A DNA stretch of 64,000 nt from Acidobacteriota bacterium (GTDB lineage Bacteria > Acidobacteriota > Thermoanaerobaculia > Gp7-AA8). The position numbers and the translations under genes were made by a program. Positions within the stretch are counted from its first letter, which is position 1; each line of letters opens with the position of its first letter. The notes beneath the pieces were generated by a model. That model was not told where the DNA came from, did no database searches, and saw nothing but the letters and a program-made list of their open reading frames with translations. The stretch spans positions 62,001 to 126,000 of the forward strand of contig QHVT01000015.1 of the NCBI GenBank assembly GCA_003223645.1, written 5' to 3'. Below, one piece after another: positions 8,725 to 17,241 of this stretch.

Positions 8725-9138
8725 CAGCCCCAAGGAAAGAACGCTAAATCGTGAAGAATCACAAACCTACCGCATTTGCGACGAGCCATTTTACCTCGGG
8801 TAGGGGCGTCCGGGGGTATCTAGGGGTGTCTATTTCGGGGAAAATAGACACTTGGTTAGACACCCGCGCCCAGAGGCTGGGAGCTGTTTGGAAGGTTCAA
8901 TCATCGGAGATGGCCGAGTGCGTGCAGCGATACCGGGCAGCTAGCTAGAGCAATCCGCCGCGAGTTCGGCCGGCGCAGCGTCCAAGTGATCACACCAGAA
9001 GTCTTCGTGCGTGATGTCGGGATGGCGGAGGTGCAACTCAGCACGAGATTTTCTCTTGGCTCGGCTGCGCCGGACGGTAGGGAAATCACGCTTTCCGTCA
9101 CTCCTAGCACAAACGGTTCTAGGTCTGGAGAGACGGGT
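8725..9138. other. Left-end non-coding region of the island
   Basis: About 410 bp with no convincing gene. It contains the 10-bp inverted repeat and TAGACAC motifs at 8826-8863, and the word CGCTAAATCGTGAA (about 8742), which recurs at about 11306 after the first cargo gene. An upstream in-frame extension of the cargo gene reaches 8986 but lacks protein-like character. Confidence 0.5.
8826..8863. repeat. Inverted repeat plus direct TAGACAC motifs at island left end
   Basis: GTGTCTATTT at 8826-8835 pairs perfectly with AAATAGACAC at 8842-8851 across a 6-nt loop, and a second TAGACAC follows at 8857-8863. A near-identical stretch (AATAGACACCTTGGTAGA) lies at about 13582-13599 at the other end of the island. 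Such repeated words near both ends fit arm-type binding sites for a recombinase or excisionase. Confidence 0.55.
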
Positions 9139-11298
9139 ATGCAGATTCCTATTGGTCGACGTGTGGTCGCCGTGGTTCTTGCCGCATGCATCACCACCGC
9201 GCCCCTCGTCGAGGCGCAGTTGCGACTTCCGACGGCTGACGATCTGCGACGAGGCGCGCAAAATGTCGGATCGCAGGCCATCTCTGACGCCGTGCTGTGG
9301 GCAGCGGCCAAAACGCTGGGGATCAAAGACCCCGTCGCGGAGCGACAACTCACCGGGGCCGAACTCAATGCCTCGGCGAAAGCACGCAGCATCTTCGAGC
9401 ACACCTACGCGAACGCACAGCTCACCACGTACGATCCTAATAATGCGGATGTCGCGAAGCAACTGACAAAACGCTATCGAGGTGTCGTCGAGCGGATCGG
9501 CAGGAACAAGGGCGTTGGTAAGACTGACCTCGCGGAACTGGCTTCGGCCCTTCTTCCCTTCCTACGCTTTCTCGGCGAGAACCGAAGCGACAAACCGAAT
9601 ACGGTTGTCGTGCTTCCCGGACAGGTCCAGCGTGTCACGTTTCAGACCTATTGCATGGATCACGACGCACCCGCGCCGCGTAGCGATGAGTACATCCATC
9701 TCGTGCGGCGCGAGCGACTCATCCCGCAATACGGCGCCACGTTGTATGGGTCCCTCATGGATTACTCGGCGCGACATCCCGATCAACATGGCGCGGTTCA
9801 AAACCTTGTGTGGGGGATGCGCCATGCGCGAGCACAAGCGCCTTTCATCCGTCAGCTTGCGCCGGATCAGGTGGCGATGCTTAACGAAGTCACGTCCGGA
9901 GGAGCCGATCAGTATCAGCAGTATCTGTCGAAGGAGATGCAGACAGGCCGAGTCGATGAAATCAAAAGCAAGATATACCGGCGAGCGGTTGCAGAGATCG
10001 AACACACGATCGGGAGGCCATTACCGCCGCCATCAGGAGCTGGGTTATCGGTGACTGATGTCAATACGGCACTGCGGTACCTAGAACAGGCCACCGTCAC
10101 CAAAGGCGCTGTCACCCCGGACAGCGGGTTTACATTACTTGCAAACGGCGTTGCCGCTCGATCTGTGTCCGGGACGATTGGGATCCACAGCTCGCAGCTC
10201 GACATCCTGAACGACGGTTGCGAGCCTTACACGTTCAACGGCGAGGACTATGTCGGGCAATCCACGCGCGTCACGCAGCGACTCGCTCTCGGAGGCGTCG
10301 TTCGCGGATCGTCCGAGGATGTGCGAGCGGTCCTTCTGAATGCGCTCGGACGCGATTCGCTCACGCAACTCGATCGGAAACTTCGGGCATCGACGGAGTC
10401 ATTCGCTAGTGTCCTGCATGAAGTCATTCAGGCGGCACTCGTGAGCTCGGGCGCGATCATCCCTGTGACGGAACTCGCATCTGCGCTCGCGTTCGTAACG
10501 CGGTCGAATACACCCTGCGCGTCACGCGATCTCTGCGACATCGTGAAAAGGATCGCCAATCTCGATGTCGCGAAAGGCGACAAGCAACGCCTTCAGCAAT
10601 TAAGCCGTCAGCTCCTTGGCGCGATTTCGACTCTTGCCAAGTACCGCGAAGCTTTCCTACGCGAGGGCAAGCCGATCGACGTATTTCCGGCCGCGTACTT
10701 CCACGTGACGGCCATCGAAATGGACCGCATCGCCAACGGTGACTTTAGCTATCCGATTGAGAAAATGCAGCAGCTGGTCGCATTCTTCGATGCATACGAG
10801 TACAACCGGCACGCCTGGGAAACCGGCGGTACTGCTGAGCCACACTGGCAAAAACACTTCGACGAAGCGCGAGCGGGCCTCTCGGCCGGATACGATTACC
10901 AAGACGCATTGCAAAGCGGCATCACAGCTCACGTGGACTTCGACCTTCCTCGGGCGCTTCGCGACAGCTTTGAGCATCGGTTTCATCAGAACATCCCGAT
11001 TGAACAACTCGGCCCTGACTTCACGAAGACGAACGATACTCTGCGTCAGGCAAACGGCCCAACGCTCGACGACTGGAACCGAGTCTCGCCAGACTTCACG
11101 GTTCCATTCGTAGTTGCAGGCGGGAAGCTCTGGGGCGATTCACGCACCAATGACGTCATCAACCGCCGAGAAAATGCATGGGAGCTTGCCTTCGGAAACG
11201 GAGCACTGAAGACGCATGACGCGCCCCAGCCTTCAATCGATCCGGCAGCCCTCGAAAGAATAGCTACGGACGTTTGCGGTGCTTCGCCGCGAAAATGA
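9139..11298 (+). CDS. Secreted protein with C-terminal DUF5995-like region, island cargo
   Basis: A 719-residue protein counted from the ATG at 9139, chosen because it gives a signal peptide (IPIGRRVVAVVLAACITTAPLVEAQ); the frame stays open upstream to 8986. Most of the protein is unlike anything I recognise. Near the C-terminus, SGITAHVDFDLPRALRDSF resembles the core of DUF5995, a family of helical proteins with conserved His/Asp residues that may bind metal. The central region has helical stretches and three cysteines close together (NTPCASRDLCDIV). It is the only intact gene of the island and should be exported to the periplasm or outside. Function unknown; toxin, enzyme or exclusion protein are all possible. 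Confidence 0.6.
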   Translation: MQIPIGRRVVAVVLAACITTAPLVEAQLRLPTADDLRRGAQNVGSQAISDAVLWAAAKTLGIKDPVAERQLTGAELNASAKARSIFEHTYANAQLTTYDPNNADVAKQLTKRYRGVVERIGRNKGVGKTDLAELASALLPFLRFLGENRSDKPNTVVVLPGQVQRVTFQTYCMDHDAPAPRSDEYIHLVRRERLIPQYGATLYGSLMDYSARHPDQHGAVQNLVWGMRHARAQAPFIRQLAPDQVAMLNEVTSGGADQYQQYLSKEMQTGRVDEIKSKIYRRAVAEIEHTIGRPLPPPSGAGLSVTDVNTALRYLEQATVTKGAVTPDSGFTLLANGVAARSVSGTIGIHSSQLDILNDGCEPYTFNGEDYVGQSTRVTQRLALGGVVRGSSEDVRAVLLNALGRDSLTQLDRKLRASTESFASVLHEVIQAALVSSGAIIPVTELASALAFVTRSNTPCASRDLCDIVKRIANLDVAKGDKQRLQQLSRQLLGAISTLAKYREAFLREGKPIDVFPAAYFHVTAIEMDRIANGDFSYPIEKMQQLVAFFDAYEYNRHAWETGGTAEPHWQKHFDEARAGLSAGYDYQDALQSGITAHVDFDLPRALRDSFEHRFHQNIPIEQLGPDFTKTNDTLRQANGPTLDDWNRVSPDFTVPFVVAGGKLWGDSRTNDVINRRENAWELAFGNGALKTHDAPQPSIDPAALERIATDVCGASPRK

Positions 11299-11352
11299 GA
11301 GAAGCGCTAAATCGTGAATAGCTGCCGCCGCCGAGAAAAGGTACGCACTCGG

Positions 11353-12725
11353 TTAGACACTCTGTTTCTTCGGGGGCGCATTCTTCTCTGTCACCGCCAC
11401 GAGCACGGAACGGCCTTGCTCCAAGAGACTCTTCGTGAGTGCCACAAGTGCCTCCGTCGTCGTACCGCGCGACCCGATCCAGCCTTGCTGAAAGAGCCTG
11501 ATGAACAGCTCGTTGTCCAAATGGCGCGCGATCGTGCGGTAGCCGAGCGTGATGCCGCCGCGCGGACCGATGGCCGCGCCGGTTTCGAGCAGGACATCGT
11601 GGTAGTCCAGCGGGATGTAGAAGCCTTTCGCGAGTGATTCGAAATCGGGCTCGAAGTAGTCGATGCGGCACAACTTGAAGAAGAACGTCTCGGGATTCAG
11701 GCGGTAGTGATCGACGGCGGTGATTGCCGCTTGCCCGTGCGCCGCGCGGAACTTGCGCATGCGCTCGACTTCCTCCGCGTATGAGGCATCGGGACGGTAC
11801 GCCAACTCCTCGTTCTCCTTCTTCATCCGCTTGTACTGGATGGTGACGAACGACGCAAAGCGATGGTGGTAGTACAGCAGATCAACGCCGAGCGCCGATT
11901 CGATCGGGCCACGGTTCGCGTTGATGATCGTGATGTGATCCTCGTTGCGCGTGAATGTGACACCGCCAACGACGTTAGGAATGCCTGCAATCCAGCCGGG
12001 AAGCGTCTGCGCGTCGTGCGCGATCAGCCGGTCCTCGTCGACGTACACGCTCGTCACGCCGCGGTAGAACGGCGCGACCGATCGTCGCGTGGCGCTTTGC
12101 GCTTTTCGAGCTGCCGTACGCCCTTCACGATTGGTGTCGAAGCATCGCCGTCCCAAATGAAGTCTTGCTTCTTCAGATCGACACCGAAGAGCCGCAGGGC
12201 GAGCGTGAACGCATCCCGCTCCTGCCCGAGCGTCGGACCTGTTGCCCCGGAAACGCGGACAAGATCGCGGTGCGCCGCGCGCTCGACGATCTCGAAATCG
12301 GCCTTCACTTCGGGCCGCGCGTCGAAGAGAACTCGCAGCAACTCACTCCACGTGGACGGCGGCACACGTCCACCGCTGCTCGTGCTCACACGAAGGAAAT
12401 AGCGTCGGAGCCCCCCCTGCATCTTCGTCTCGATCTCATCGAACGCGAGTGGGCGAAAAGGGATAACGTGCGTGAATCGCACTTGCGCCTTGAATGACGC
12501 GACATTGTTCCCGCGGCGCGCGAGCGCGAGGTGCGTTAGCTTCGCACCATCAAGCGACAGAAAGACGACGTAGGCACCCTTCAGCGGCCAGTCCGGCACG
12601 CTGATCGTGTCTGTGAAGGTTTTCACGCGTGGCAGTAGCGACTGGAGATCCTCGCTTCGTTTTGGTTCGTCGAAGACGAAGATGAATCCGGTCTCGCTCG
12701 CACGCACGGAGGCGGATTCTCGCAC
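11353..12725 (-). pseudogene. PD-(D/E)XK nuclease-like gene split by a frameshift
   Basis: Two minus-strand frames make one protein of about 450 residues: 12725 to about 12075 (GTG start, ETGFIFVFDEPKRSEDLQSL) and about 12090 to 11353. The join lies near 12075-12095, where KRKAPRDDR in one frame continues naturally as SVAPFYRGVTSVYVDE in the other, so one or two bases appear lost. The C-terminal half has GPIESALGVDLLYYHH followed by FVTIQYKRM. This E...D...QxK layout fits a restriction-endonuclease-like core and is followed by GPRGGITLGY and QQGWIGSRG. As cargo of a tRNA island it could be a defence nuclease. Family unnamed; the nuclease call rests on motif spacing alone. If translated as is, it would be two fragments. 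Confidence 0.5.
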
Positions 12726-12730
12726 GTCAT

Positions 12731-12767
12731 GAATGAAGTGGAGCCGGTATCCGGCTCCACTTCATTC
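12731..12767. terminator. Perfect 17-bp hairpin inside the island
   Basis: A perfect 17-bp stem (GAATGAAGTGGAGCCGG and its complement) with a TAT loop lies just upstream of the nuclease-like gene and overlaps the stop of the preceding frame. It could terminate or attenuate transcription between the two genes. No T-run follows on the minus strand. Confidence 0.5.
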
Positions 12768-13268
12768 GATTACCGACGCCCGCGATCCGACGGACGCAGC
12801 GGCTTGCACCCGCGACGCCGGCCCGCCTGTCGAGAAGCACGTGCTGCGCGACTCGCGCGTTGGGAAGACGAACTCCGGATTGAAGAACGCTTCCTTCATG
12901 AACTCAGGCGTGTTCACGCAGAGGCACCAGCAGGTCATCACGCCCGGCAATTGCCGCCCGTGCTCGTGGAGATAGCTGTCGGTGACGCCGAGCAGCCCCC
13001 GCAGGATCGCCCGAGTGAGCTTCCAGCCAGTCGGACGATCGTCGCAGCGGCACATGCCGCGCATGCACGGCATCGAGTTCCCATCGGGGAGCATCTTTCG
13101 TGCAGCCGATGTCGTGCACCACGTCGCCGAGCAACGGCATCGGCATGAACGGATACAGCTCGCCCGACTCCTCGTAGGGGAGAAAGCATTCGAGCGTAAT
13201 CGCGCGGCCGAAACGAAGCGCGCGCGCTTCGTTGTGGCGTCGTACTCGAATCCGGGACAGCGGCTCAT
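12762..13268 (-). pseudogene. Unrecognised island gene with at least two apparent frameshifts
   Basis: No single frame is protein-like throughout. It begins MSRCPGFEYDATTKRARFVS (ATG at 13268), then the plausible sequence moves to another frame as ECFLPYEESGELYPFMPM and LLGDVVHDIGCTKDAPRW, then returns as GWKLTRAILRGLLGVTDSYL and FMKEAFFNPEFVFPTRES before the stop at 12762. Each segment has natural composition while the alternatives are rich in Arg, Ser and Cys, so I read this as one gene of about 165 residues damaged by indels. I do not recognise the family. It lies between the helix-turn-helix gene and the nuclease-like gene on the same strand, probably in one operon. Confidence 0.4.
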
Positions 13269-13287
13269 CGCGCGCCTCCCGTCGAAA

Positions 13288-13490
13288 TTAGACACCCTGC
13301 TGCTCCGCTGCGTTGCGCCGTGAATCGAGGAAGCGGGCGACCTTCCGGTCGAGTAGGTGACGTGCGTCGGCGAGACCTCGATCCATCCTTTCGGCCCCTT
13401 GCCGAGCCGCCGCCACTTCGCCAGAGTGGCTGTCTTTACGCCGATCATGCGCGCGACGACGCGCGCCGGAATACGCTCGATTTCGTTCAT
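13288..13490 (-). pseudogene. AlpA/excisionase-like helix-turn-helix gene with a 1-nt frameshift
   Basis: From the ATG at 13490 it reads IPARVVARMIGVKTATLAKW, then KGWIEVSPTHVTY, a MerR-type winged helix as in AlpA or excisionase proteins of integrated elements. After VTY the frame becomes unlike the family, while the next frame gives LDRKVARFLDSRR and a stop at 13288, exactly the expected ending. Inserting one C in the run around 13350 would restore a 67-residue protein. Its place next to the tRNA end fits an excision/regulatory factor of the island. It could be a real mutation or a sequence error; programmed shifting is less likely. Confidence 0.55.
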
Positions 13491-13673
13491 GAGAGTCCTC
13501 CGGAAATCGAACGCTACCCAGCCATCGCGAGCCGCATGCTGAATGTGTCGTGAAGCGCGAACCGATGCGGTTTTTCAGAATAATAGACACCTTGGTAGAA
13601 ACCGCCTTTCTGTCGCGACTAACAGCGGCTCGGTGTTCTCGTGTCTAAGCGCTTCTTTCTGAGAGGCTTAAGG

Positions 13674-13674
<1 letters not shown>
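13491..13674. repeat. Right-end region of the island with TAGACAC motifs
   Basis: This 180-bp stretch holds no gene. TAGACAC occurs at 13584-13590 within AATAGACACCTTGGTAGA, matching the left-end copy, and its complement GTGTCTA at 13641-13647. It probably holds the recombinase arm sites and the promoter of the helix-turn-helix gene. Confidence 0.5.
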
Positions 13675-13751
<77 letters not shown>

Positions 13752-13808
13752 TGGTGAGGAGTGCGGATTGTACGGTCTGCAACCACGCGCGGCAACTTGC
13801 GATTCCGT

Positions 13809-14213
13809 TCAGGCGACGGACGCGCCGGAGCGGTTGCCGTTGTTCGTTGACGAGGTATGCAGGCAGCGGCGGACGGAGCCGAGGAGGCGGGAGGGGATGA
13901 CGGGCTTCGAGAGGGTCTCGCAAACGGTGGGGAAGAGTTTGCGGATCTCGGCAACCTCGAGTCCCGTCACGACGATGATCGATGCGAGGGTTTCGGGACG
14001 TGTCGAGGCGATGTACTCCATCACGTCGGTTCCGCTCATCTTGGGCAGGACGATGTCGAGGATGATCGCGTCGTAACTGCGATTGGCGAGGCATCCGATC
14101 GCGCGCTCGCCGTCGACGGCGATGTCGATCTCACACCCCTCCCCGATCAGCACCTTGCTGAGGGCTTCGCGGGTGGCGGAGTCGTCTTCGACGACCAGGA
14201 CACGAGGTGGCAT
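13809..14213 (-). CDS. Single-domain response regulator
   Basis: A 134-residue stand-alone receiver domain with no output domain. The acidic pocket is E9-D10-D11 (VLVVEDDSATREAL), the phosphoacceptor is D53 (AIILDIVLPKMSG), the conserved Thr is in IIVVTGLE, and the lysine is K103 (ETLSKPVIPSRLL). The short C-terminal tail (SSTNNGNRSGASVA) is low-complexity. It should relay phosphate from a sensor kinase to a partner, as CheY- or Spo0F-like proteins do. No kinase gene is adjacent, so its partner is unknown. It ends about 60 bp from the tRNA-Arg gene. Confidence 0.9.
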   Translation of the reverse strand: MPPRVLVVEDDSATREALSKVLIGEGCEIDIAVDGERAIGCLANRSYDAIILDIVLPKMSGTDVMEYIASTRPETLASIIVVTGLEVAEIRKLFPTVCETLSKPVIPSRLLGSVRRCLHTSSTNNGNRSGASVA

Positions 14214-14229
14214 GCCGGATCGCTTTCGA

Positions 14230-14868
14230 TCAGGAATTCATTCTATGCGATGCGACTGCCTTAAGGAAAGAGGCGGCTGCCTCGATCGCTGCCTCGATGT
14301 TACCGGTTTCAGTGGCCCCCGAGGCCGCTCGCGGCTTTAGGGAGTGATTGCCGTCCCGAATCCACTCGAAGCGAATCGCCGGCGAAAGTGCGTACTCCCC
14401 CACCTCTTCCTGCGCGCCGAACTCGTCACGCGTTCCCTGAACGAACAGCGCGGGAGTGCGCATCGTCTCGAGATGCGCGGTGCGCAACTGCTGCGGCTTC
14501 CCCGGCGGATGAAACGGATATCCGAACACGACGACTCCGCGGACGTTCATCTCGTCCGCCACCATCGTCGCCATCCGCCCGCCCATCGACTTCCCTCCGA
14601 TCGCCACGAGCTTTGCTCCGCCCAGCTCCTCGATCACCTGCCGGTACGTGTCGAGCAACACCGGCTGCCGGTCCGGCGCACCGCCTTTCTTCTTCGACGT
14701 TCGCCGCGCCGCCATGTACGGAAACTCGAATCGCGCGACGCGAATCCCGTGCTCCGCGATCCCGCGCGCGATCCTGTTCATGAACGGAACATCCATCGGC
14801 GCGCCGGCGCCGTGGGCGAAGATGAAGGTGAGGGGCGCGTGTTCGGGGCCGTCGAAGAGTAGGCTCAT
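14230..14868 (-). CDS. Alpha/beta hydrolase, KANL3/Tex30-like
   Basis: A 212-residue cytoplasmic hydrolase without a signal peptide. The oxyanion strand is TFIFAHGAGAPMDVPFMNRI, the nucleophile elbow GGKSMGGRMAT, the acid likely D in LFVQGTRDEFG, and the histidine in RDGNHSLKPR. This matches the KANL3/Tex30 (dienelactone-hydrolase-like) group. The substrate is unknown, probably a small ester or thioester. It starts at the edge of an iterated-word palindrome (14865-14925) that separates it from the D-threonine-aldolase-like gene, and its 3' end is 16 bp from the start of the response regulator gene. Confidence 0.85.
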   Translation of the reverse strand: MSLLFDGPEHAPLTFIFAHGAGAPMDVPFMNRIARGIAEHGIRVARFEFPYMAARRTSKKKGGAPDRQPVLLDTYRQVIEELGGAKLVAIGGKSMGGRMATMVADEMNVRGVVVFGYPFHPPGKPQQLRTAHLETMRTPALFVQGTRDEFGAQEEVGEYALSPAIRFEWIRDGNHSLKPRAASGATETGNIEAAIEAAASFLKAVASHRMNS

Positions 14869-14925
14869 AGGCTCATAGGCTCACAGATTCTATGAGCCCC
14901 TGAGCCCATGCGCCCATGAGCCTCG
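14865..14925. repeat. Iterated-word palindrome (GGCTCATA)n
   Basis: The left arm repeats AGGCTCAT two or three times. The right arm repeats the complementary ATGAGCC/GAGCCCATG words. It fills the whole gap between two same-strand genes, so the downstream hydrolase start codon lies within it. Confidence 0.75.
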
Positions 14926-16032
14926 TTACCATCCCCGCACCGGCTTCCACTGATCCACGACCTTGCCGCGATCGAGGATGTAGTAGCGATCGAACATCGC
15001 CGCCGTCAGGCACGAATGATTCGGGATGATGCGCAGCCGCGTGCCGACCGGCACGTGCGTGTGTGCCTCGATTTTTCCGTGCTCCTGCGACAGCGCGACG
15101 AGGCGCATCGGCAGCGGGCGCAGCGAGATGTCGCACACGATTCCGTATCCGAATTGCGGATCGACGTGATCCGGTCCGCGATCCTTCGACATCGCGAGCG
15201 CGCCGGCGTCGACGATCAGCGCGCCGCGCTCGGGATACGAGCCGACGACGGTCGCGAGCACCGAGCACGCGACGTCGGCGAGCGCGCACGATCCGATCGT
15301 GGCCTGGAACGCGTCATAGAAAACGTAATTGCCGGGACGCACTTCATCGCAGTTGCTGAACGTATCGACGACCGACGCGGTCGGTGTCGATCCGACGCTG
15401 CGCAGCGTTTCGCCGAGGCCTTCCGTGGCGAGGAGAGCGCGGAATCGGGTGAGACACGCGAGCTCCTCGGCCGCGATGCGCCGGATGTCCTCGACGCCGC
15501 TCGCGTTGTACGAATGTCCCGCATGCGTGAGCAGTCCCTGCATCCGCGCCGCCTCGGAGCGCGCGATCGCCGTCGCCAGCCGCACGCTGTCGGGACTGTC
15601 GGGATCGACGCCGGCGCGGTGATAACCGCAGTCGACTTTCAGGAAGACGTCGAACACGTGACCGTGGCTCGCGTGGTACTCCTCGATCGCGTGCAGCGCG
15701 CGCTCCGAGTCGATCAACACGCTGAGCCGCTCGATGCGCGCAGCGAGTGCAGCCACGCGGGCCAGCTTGTCCGGTGCGATCGGAAACGCGTACGTGATGT
15801 CTCGGAAGCCGTTCGCCGCAAAATACTCCGCCTCGGCGAGCGTCGACACGGTGATCGGTCCCGTCCAGCCGCCGTGCTGGATGCGCCCGATCTCGACGCT
15901 CTTGTGCGTCTTCACGTGCGGGCGGAACGCGACGCCGGAGTCGAGCGCCTTGCGCCGCATGCGGTCGCAGTTGCGATGCAGCACGCTTCGTTCAATCAGA
16001 AACGCCGGAGTGGTGATGTCGTCGGGTAGCAT
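14926..16032 (-). CDS. D-threonine aldolase / D-serine dehydratase-like PLP enzyme
   Basis: A 368-residue fold-type III (alanine racemase-like) PLP enzyme. The PLP lysine is in RPHVKTHKSVEIG, early in the barrel. The C-terminal beta domain carries the metal site NHSCLTAAMFDRYY, whose His and Cys ligands are typical of low-specificity D-threonine aldolase and eukaryote-like D-serine dehydratase. It should cleave or dehydrate D-3-hydroxyamino acids with a divalent metal. I chose the ATG at 16032 (MLPDDITTPAFLIE); an ATG at 16056 would overlap the divergent dinB gene. The two starts are 6 bp apart, so the promoters must lie inside the neighbouring coding sequences. Confidence 0.87.
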   Translation of the reverse strand: MLPDDITTPAFLIERSVLHRNCDRMRRKALDSGVAFRPHVKTHKSVEIGRIQHGGWTGPITVSTLAEAEYFAANGFRDITYAFPIAPDKLARVAALAARIERLSVLIDSERALHAIEEYHASHGHVFDVFLKVDCGYHRAGVDPDSPDSVRLATAIARSEAARMQGLLTHAGHSYNASGVEDIRRIAAEELACLTRFRALLATEGLGETLRSVGSTPTASVVDTFSNCDEVRPGNYVFYDAFQATIGSCALADVACSVLATVVGSYPERGALIVDAGALAMSKDRGPDHVDPQFGYGIVCDISLRPLPMRLVALSQEHGKIEAHTHVPVGTRLRIIPNHSCLTAAMFDRYYILDRGKVVDQWKPVRGW

Positions 16033-16038
16033 TTCGAA

Positions 16039-17112
16039 GTGCGCAAGATTATCCACATCGACATGGATGCGTTCTACGCCTCTGTCGAGCAGCGCGATGA
16101 TCCGTCACTGAAAGGCCGACCCGTGATCGTCGGCTGGGCGGGTGAGCGCAGCGTGGTCTGTGCGGCGTCGTACGAGGCGCGGAAGTTCGGGGTGTACTCG
16201 GCGATGGCGGCGTCGCGCGCTCGGCGGCTGTGTCCGGAGGGCGTTTGGATCACGCCCGATTTCGAGCGCTATCGTGCCGCATCGAGAAAAATTCGCGAGA
16301 TCTTCGAGCGCCACACACCCCTCGTCGAGCCGCTCTCGCTCGACGAGGCATACCTCGACGTGACGCAGGAGCTGACCGGGATTCCGACCGCGACCGAGAC
16401 CGCGGAAAAAATCAGAAGCGAGATTCGCGAGGAGACGAATCTCACCGCGTCCGCCGGCGTCGCGCCGAACAAATTTCTCGCGAAGATCGCCTCGGACTGG
16501 CGAAAACCCGATGGTTTGTTCGTCATCCGCCCGCATCAGATCGAAAAATTTCTCGTCAGCCTGCCGGTGCGAAAAATCCCCGGCGTCGGCAAAGCGACGG
16601 AAGCGATCATGACGGAGATGGGCATCGCCACGGTCGGCGACCTGCAGCGCTTCGAGCAACAGGCTCTCATCCACCGCTTCGGAAAATGGGGCACGCGATT
16701 GTGGGAGCTGGCGCGCGGCATCGACGAGAGTCCGGTCGAGCCGTCGCGGAAACGGAAGTCGTGGTCGAGCGAGAACACGTTCTCGAAAGACATCACGCGC
16801 GACGAAGTCGCGGAGTGGATTCGCGAACAGGCGACGTCGCTGTGGGCGTCGCTCTCGAAGAACGCGATGCGCGGACGAACGGTGACGGTGAAACTGCGCA
16901 CGCCCGATTTCAAAACCGCGACGCGGCAGGTCACGCCCGCCGAACTGCCGGCATCCGGTGAAGAAATCGCGACGCTGGCCATCTCCCTATTGGAGAAGTT
17001 TGACTTCAAGCCGGACGCGAAGTACCGGCTCGCGGGCGTCGGCGTGTCGAATTTTCTCGACGGGGACGAAGAGGAAGAGCCGGAGCCGACGCTTTTTTCG
17101 GAAGCGCAGTGA
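16039..17112 (+). CDS. dinB: DNA polymerase IV (Y family)
   Basis: A 357-residue translesion polymerase. The palm motif is IIHIDMDAFYASVEQ (catalytic Asp at 8) and the second catalytic motif LSLDEAYLDVT. SAGVAPNKFLAKIASDW and the helix-hairpin-helix KIPGVGKATEAIM follow, and the little-finger domain completes the protein. The C-terminal PTLFSEAQ may be a weak beta-clamp-binding motif. The start is a GTG at 16039, required because the conserved IIHIDMDAF begins right after it. It copies past DNA lesions and is often induced by damage; I see no LexA-type box in the shared start region. Confidence 0.95.
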   Translation: MRKIIHIDMDAFYASVEQRDDPSLKGRPVIVGWAGERSVVCAASYEARKFGVYSAMAASRARRLCPEGVWITPDFERYRAASRKIREIFERHTPLVEPLSLDEAYLDVTQELTGIPTATETAEKIRSEIREETNLTASAGVAPNKFLAKIASDWRKPDGLFVIRPHQIEKFLVSLPVRKIPGVGKATEAIMTEMGIATVGDLQRFEQQALIHRFGKWGTRLWELARGIDESPVEPSRKRKSWSSENTFSKDITRDEVAEWIREQATSLWASLSKNAMRGRTVTVKLRTPDFKTATRQVTPAELPASGEEIATLAISLLEKFDFKPDAKYRLAGVGVSNFLDGDEEEEPEPTLFSEAQ

Positions 17113-17241
17113 GGAGCGCGGAGCGTCTCGCCCGCAATCGCGGAGCGTCTCGCTCCGCGATCCAGCGCGTCGGGCGAGACGCCGGACACGGGCGGCCGGG
17201 ACGGCCGCTCTCCTTCCGGCTTCCACTACAATGCGCGCGCC
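17113..17241. repeat. Palindromic intergenic repeat
   Basis: The words GCGGAGCGTCTCGC occur twice and face GGGCGAGACGCC, giving a strong stem. A smaller hairpin, GCGGCCGGGACGGCCGC, lies at its right end. It probably terminates dinB transcription and belongs to the palindromic repeats of this genome. Confidence 0.6.

Noticed and set aside
8941-9462. Minus-strand frame with LHLRHPDITHEDFW considered as an integrase fragment.
   Set aside because: No catalytic R-H-R-Y pattern, and the overlapping plus-strand gene fits better.
13288-13490. Programmed ribosomal frameshift in the helix-turn-helix gene.
   Set aside because: No slippery heptamer or downstream stimulatory structure is visible, and neighbouring genes show similar shifts, so indels or sequence errors are simpler.
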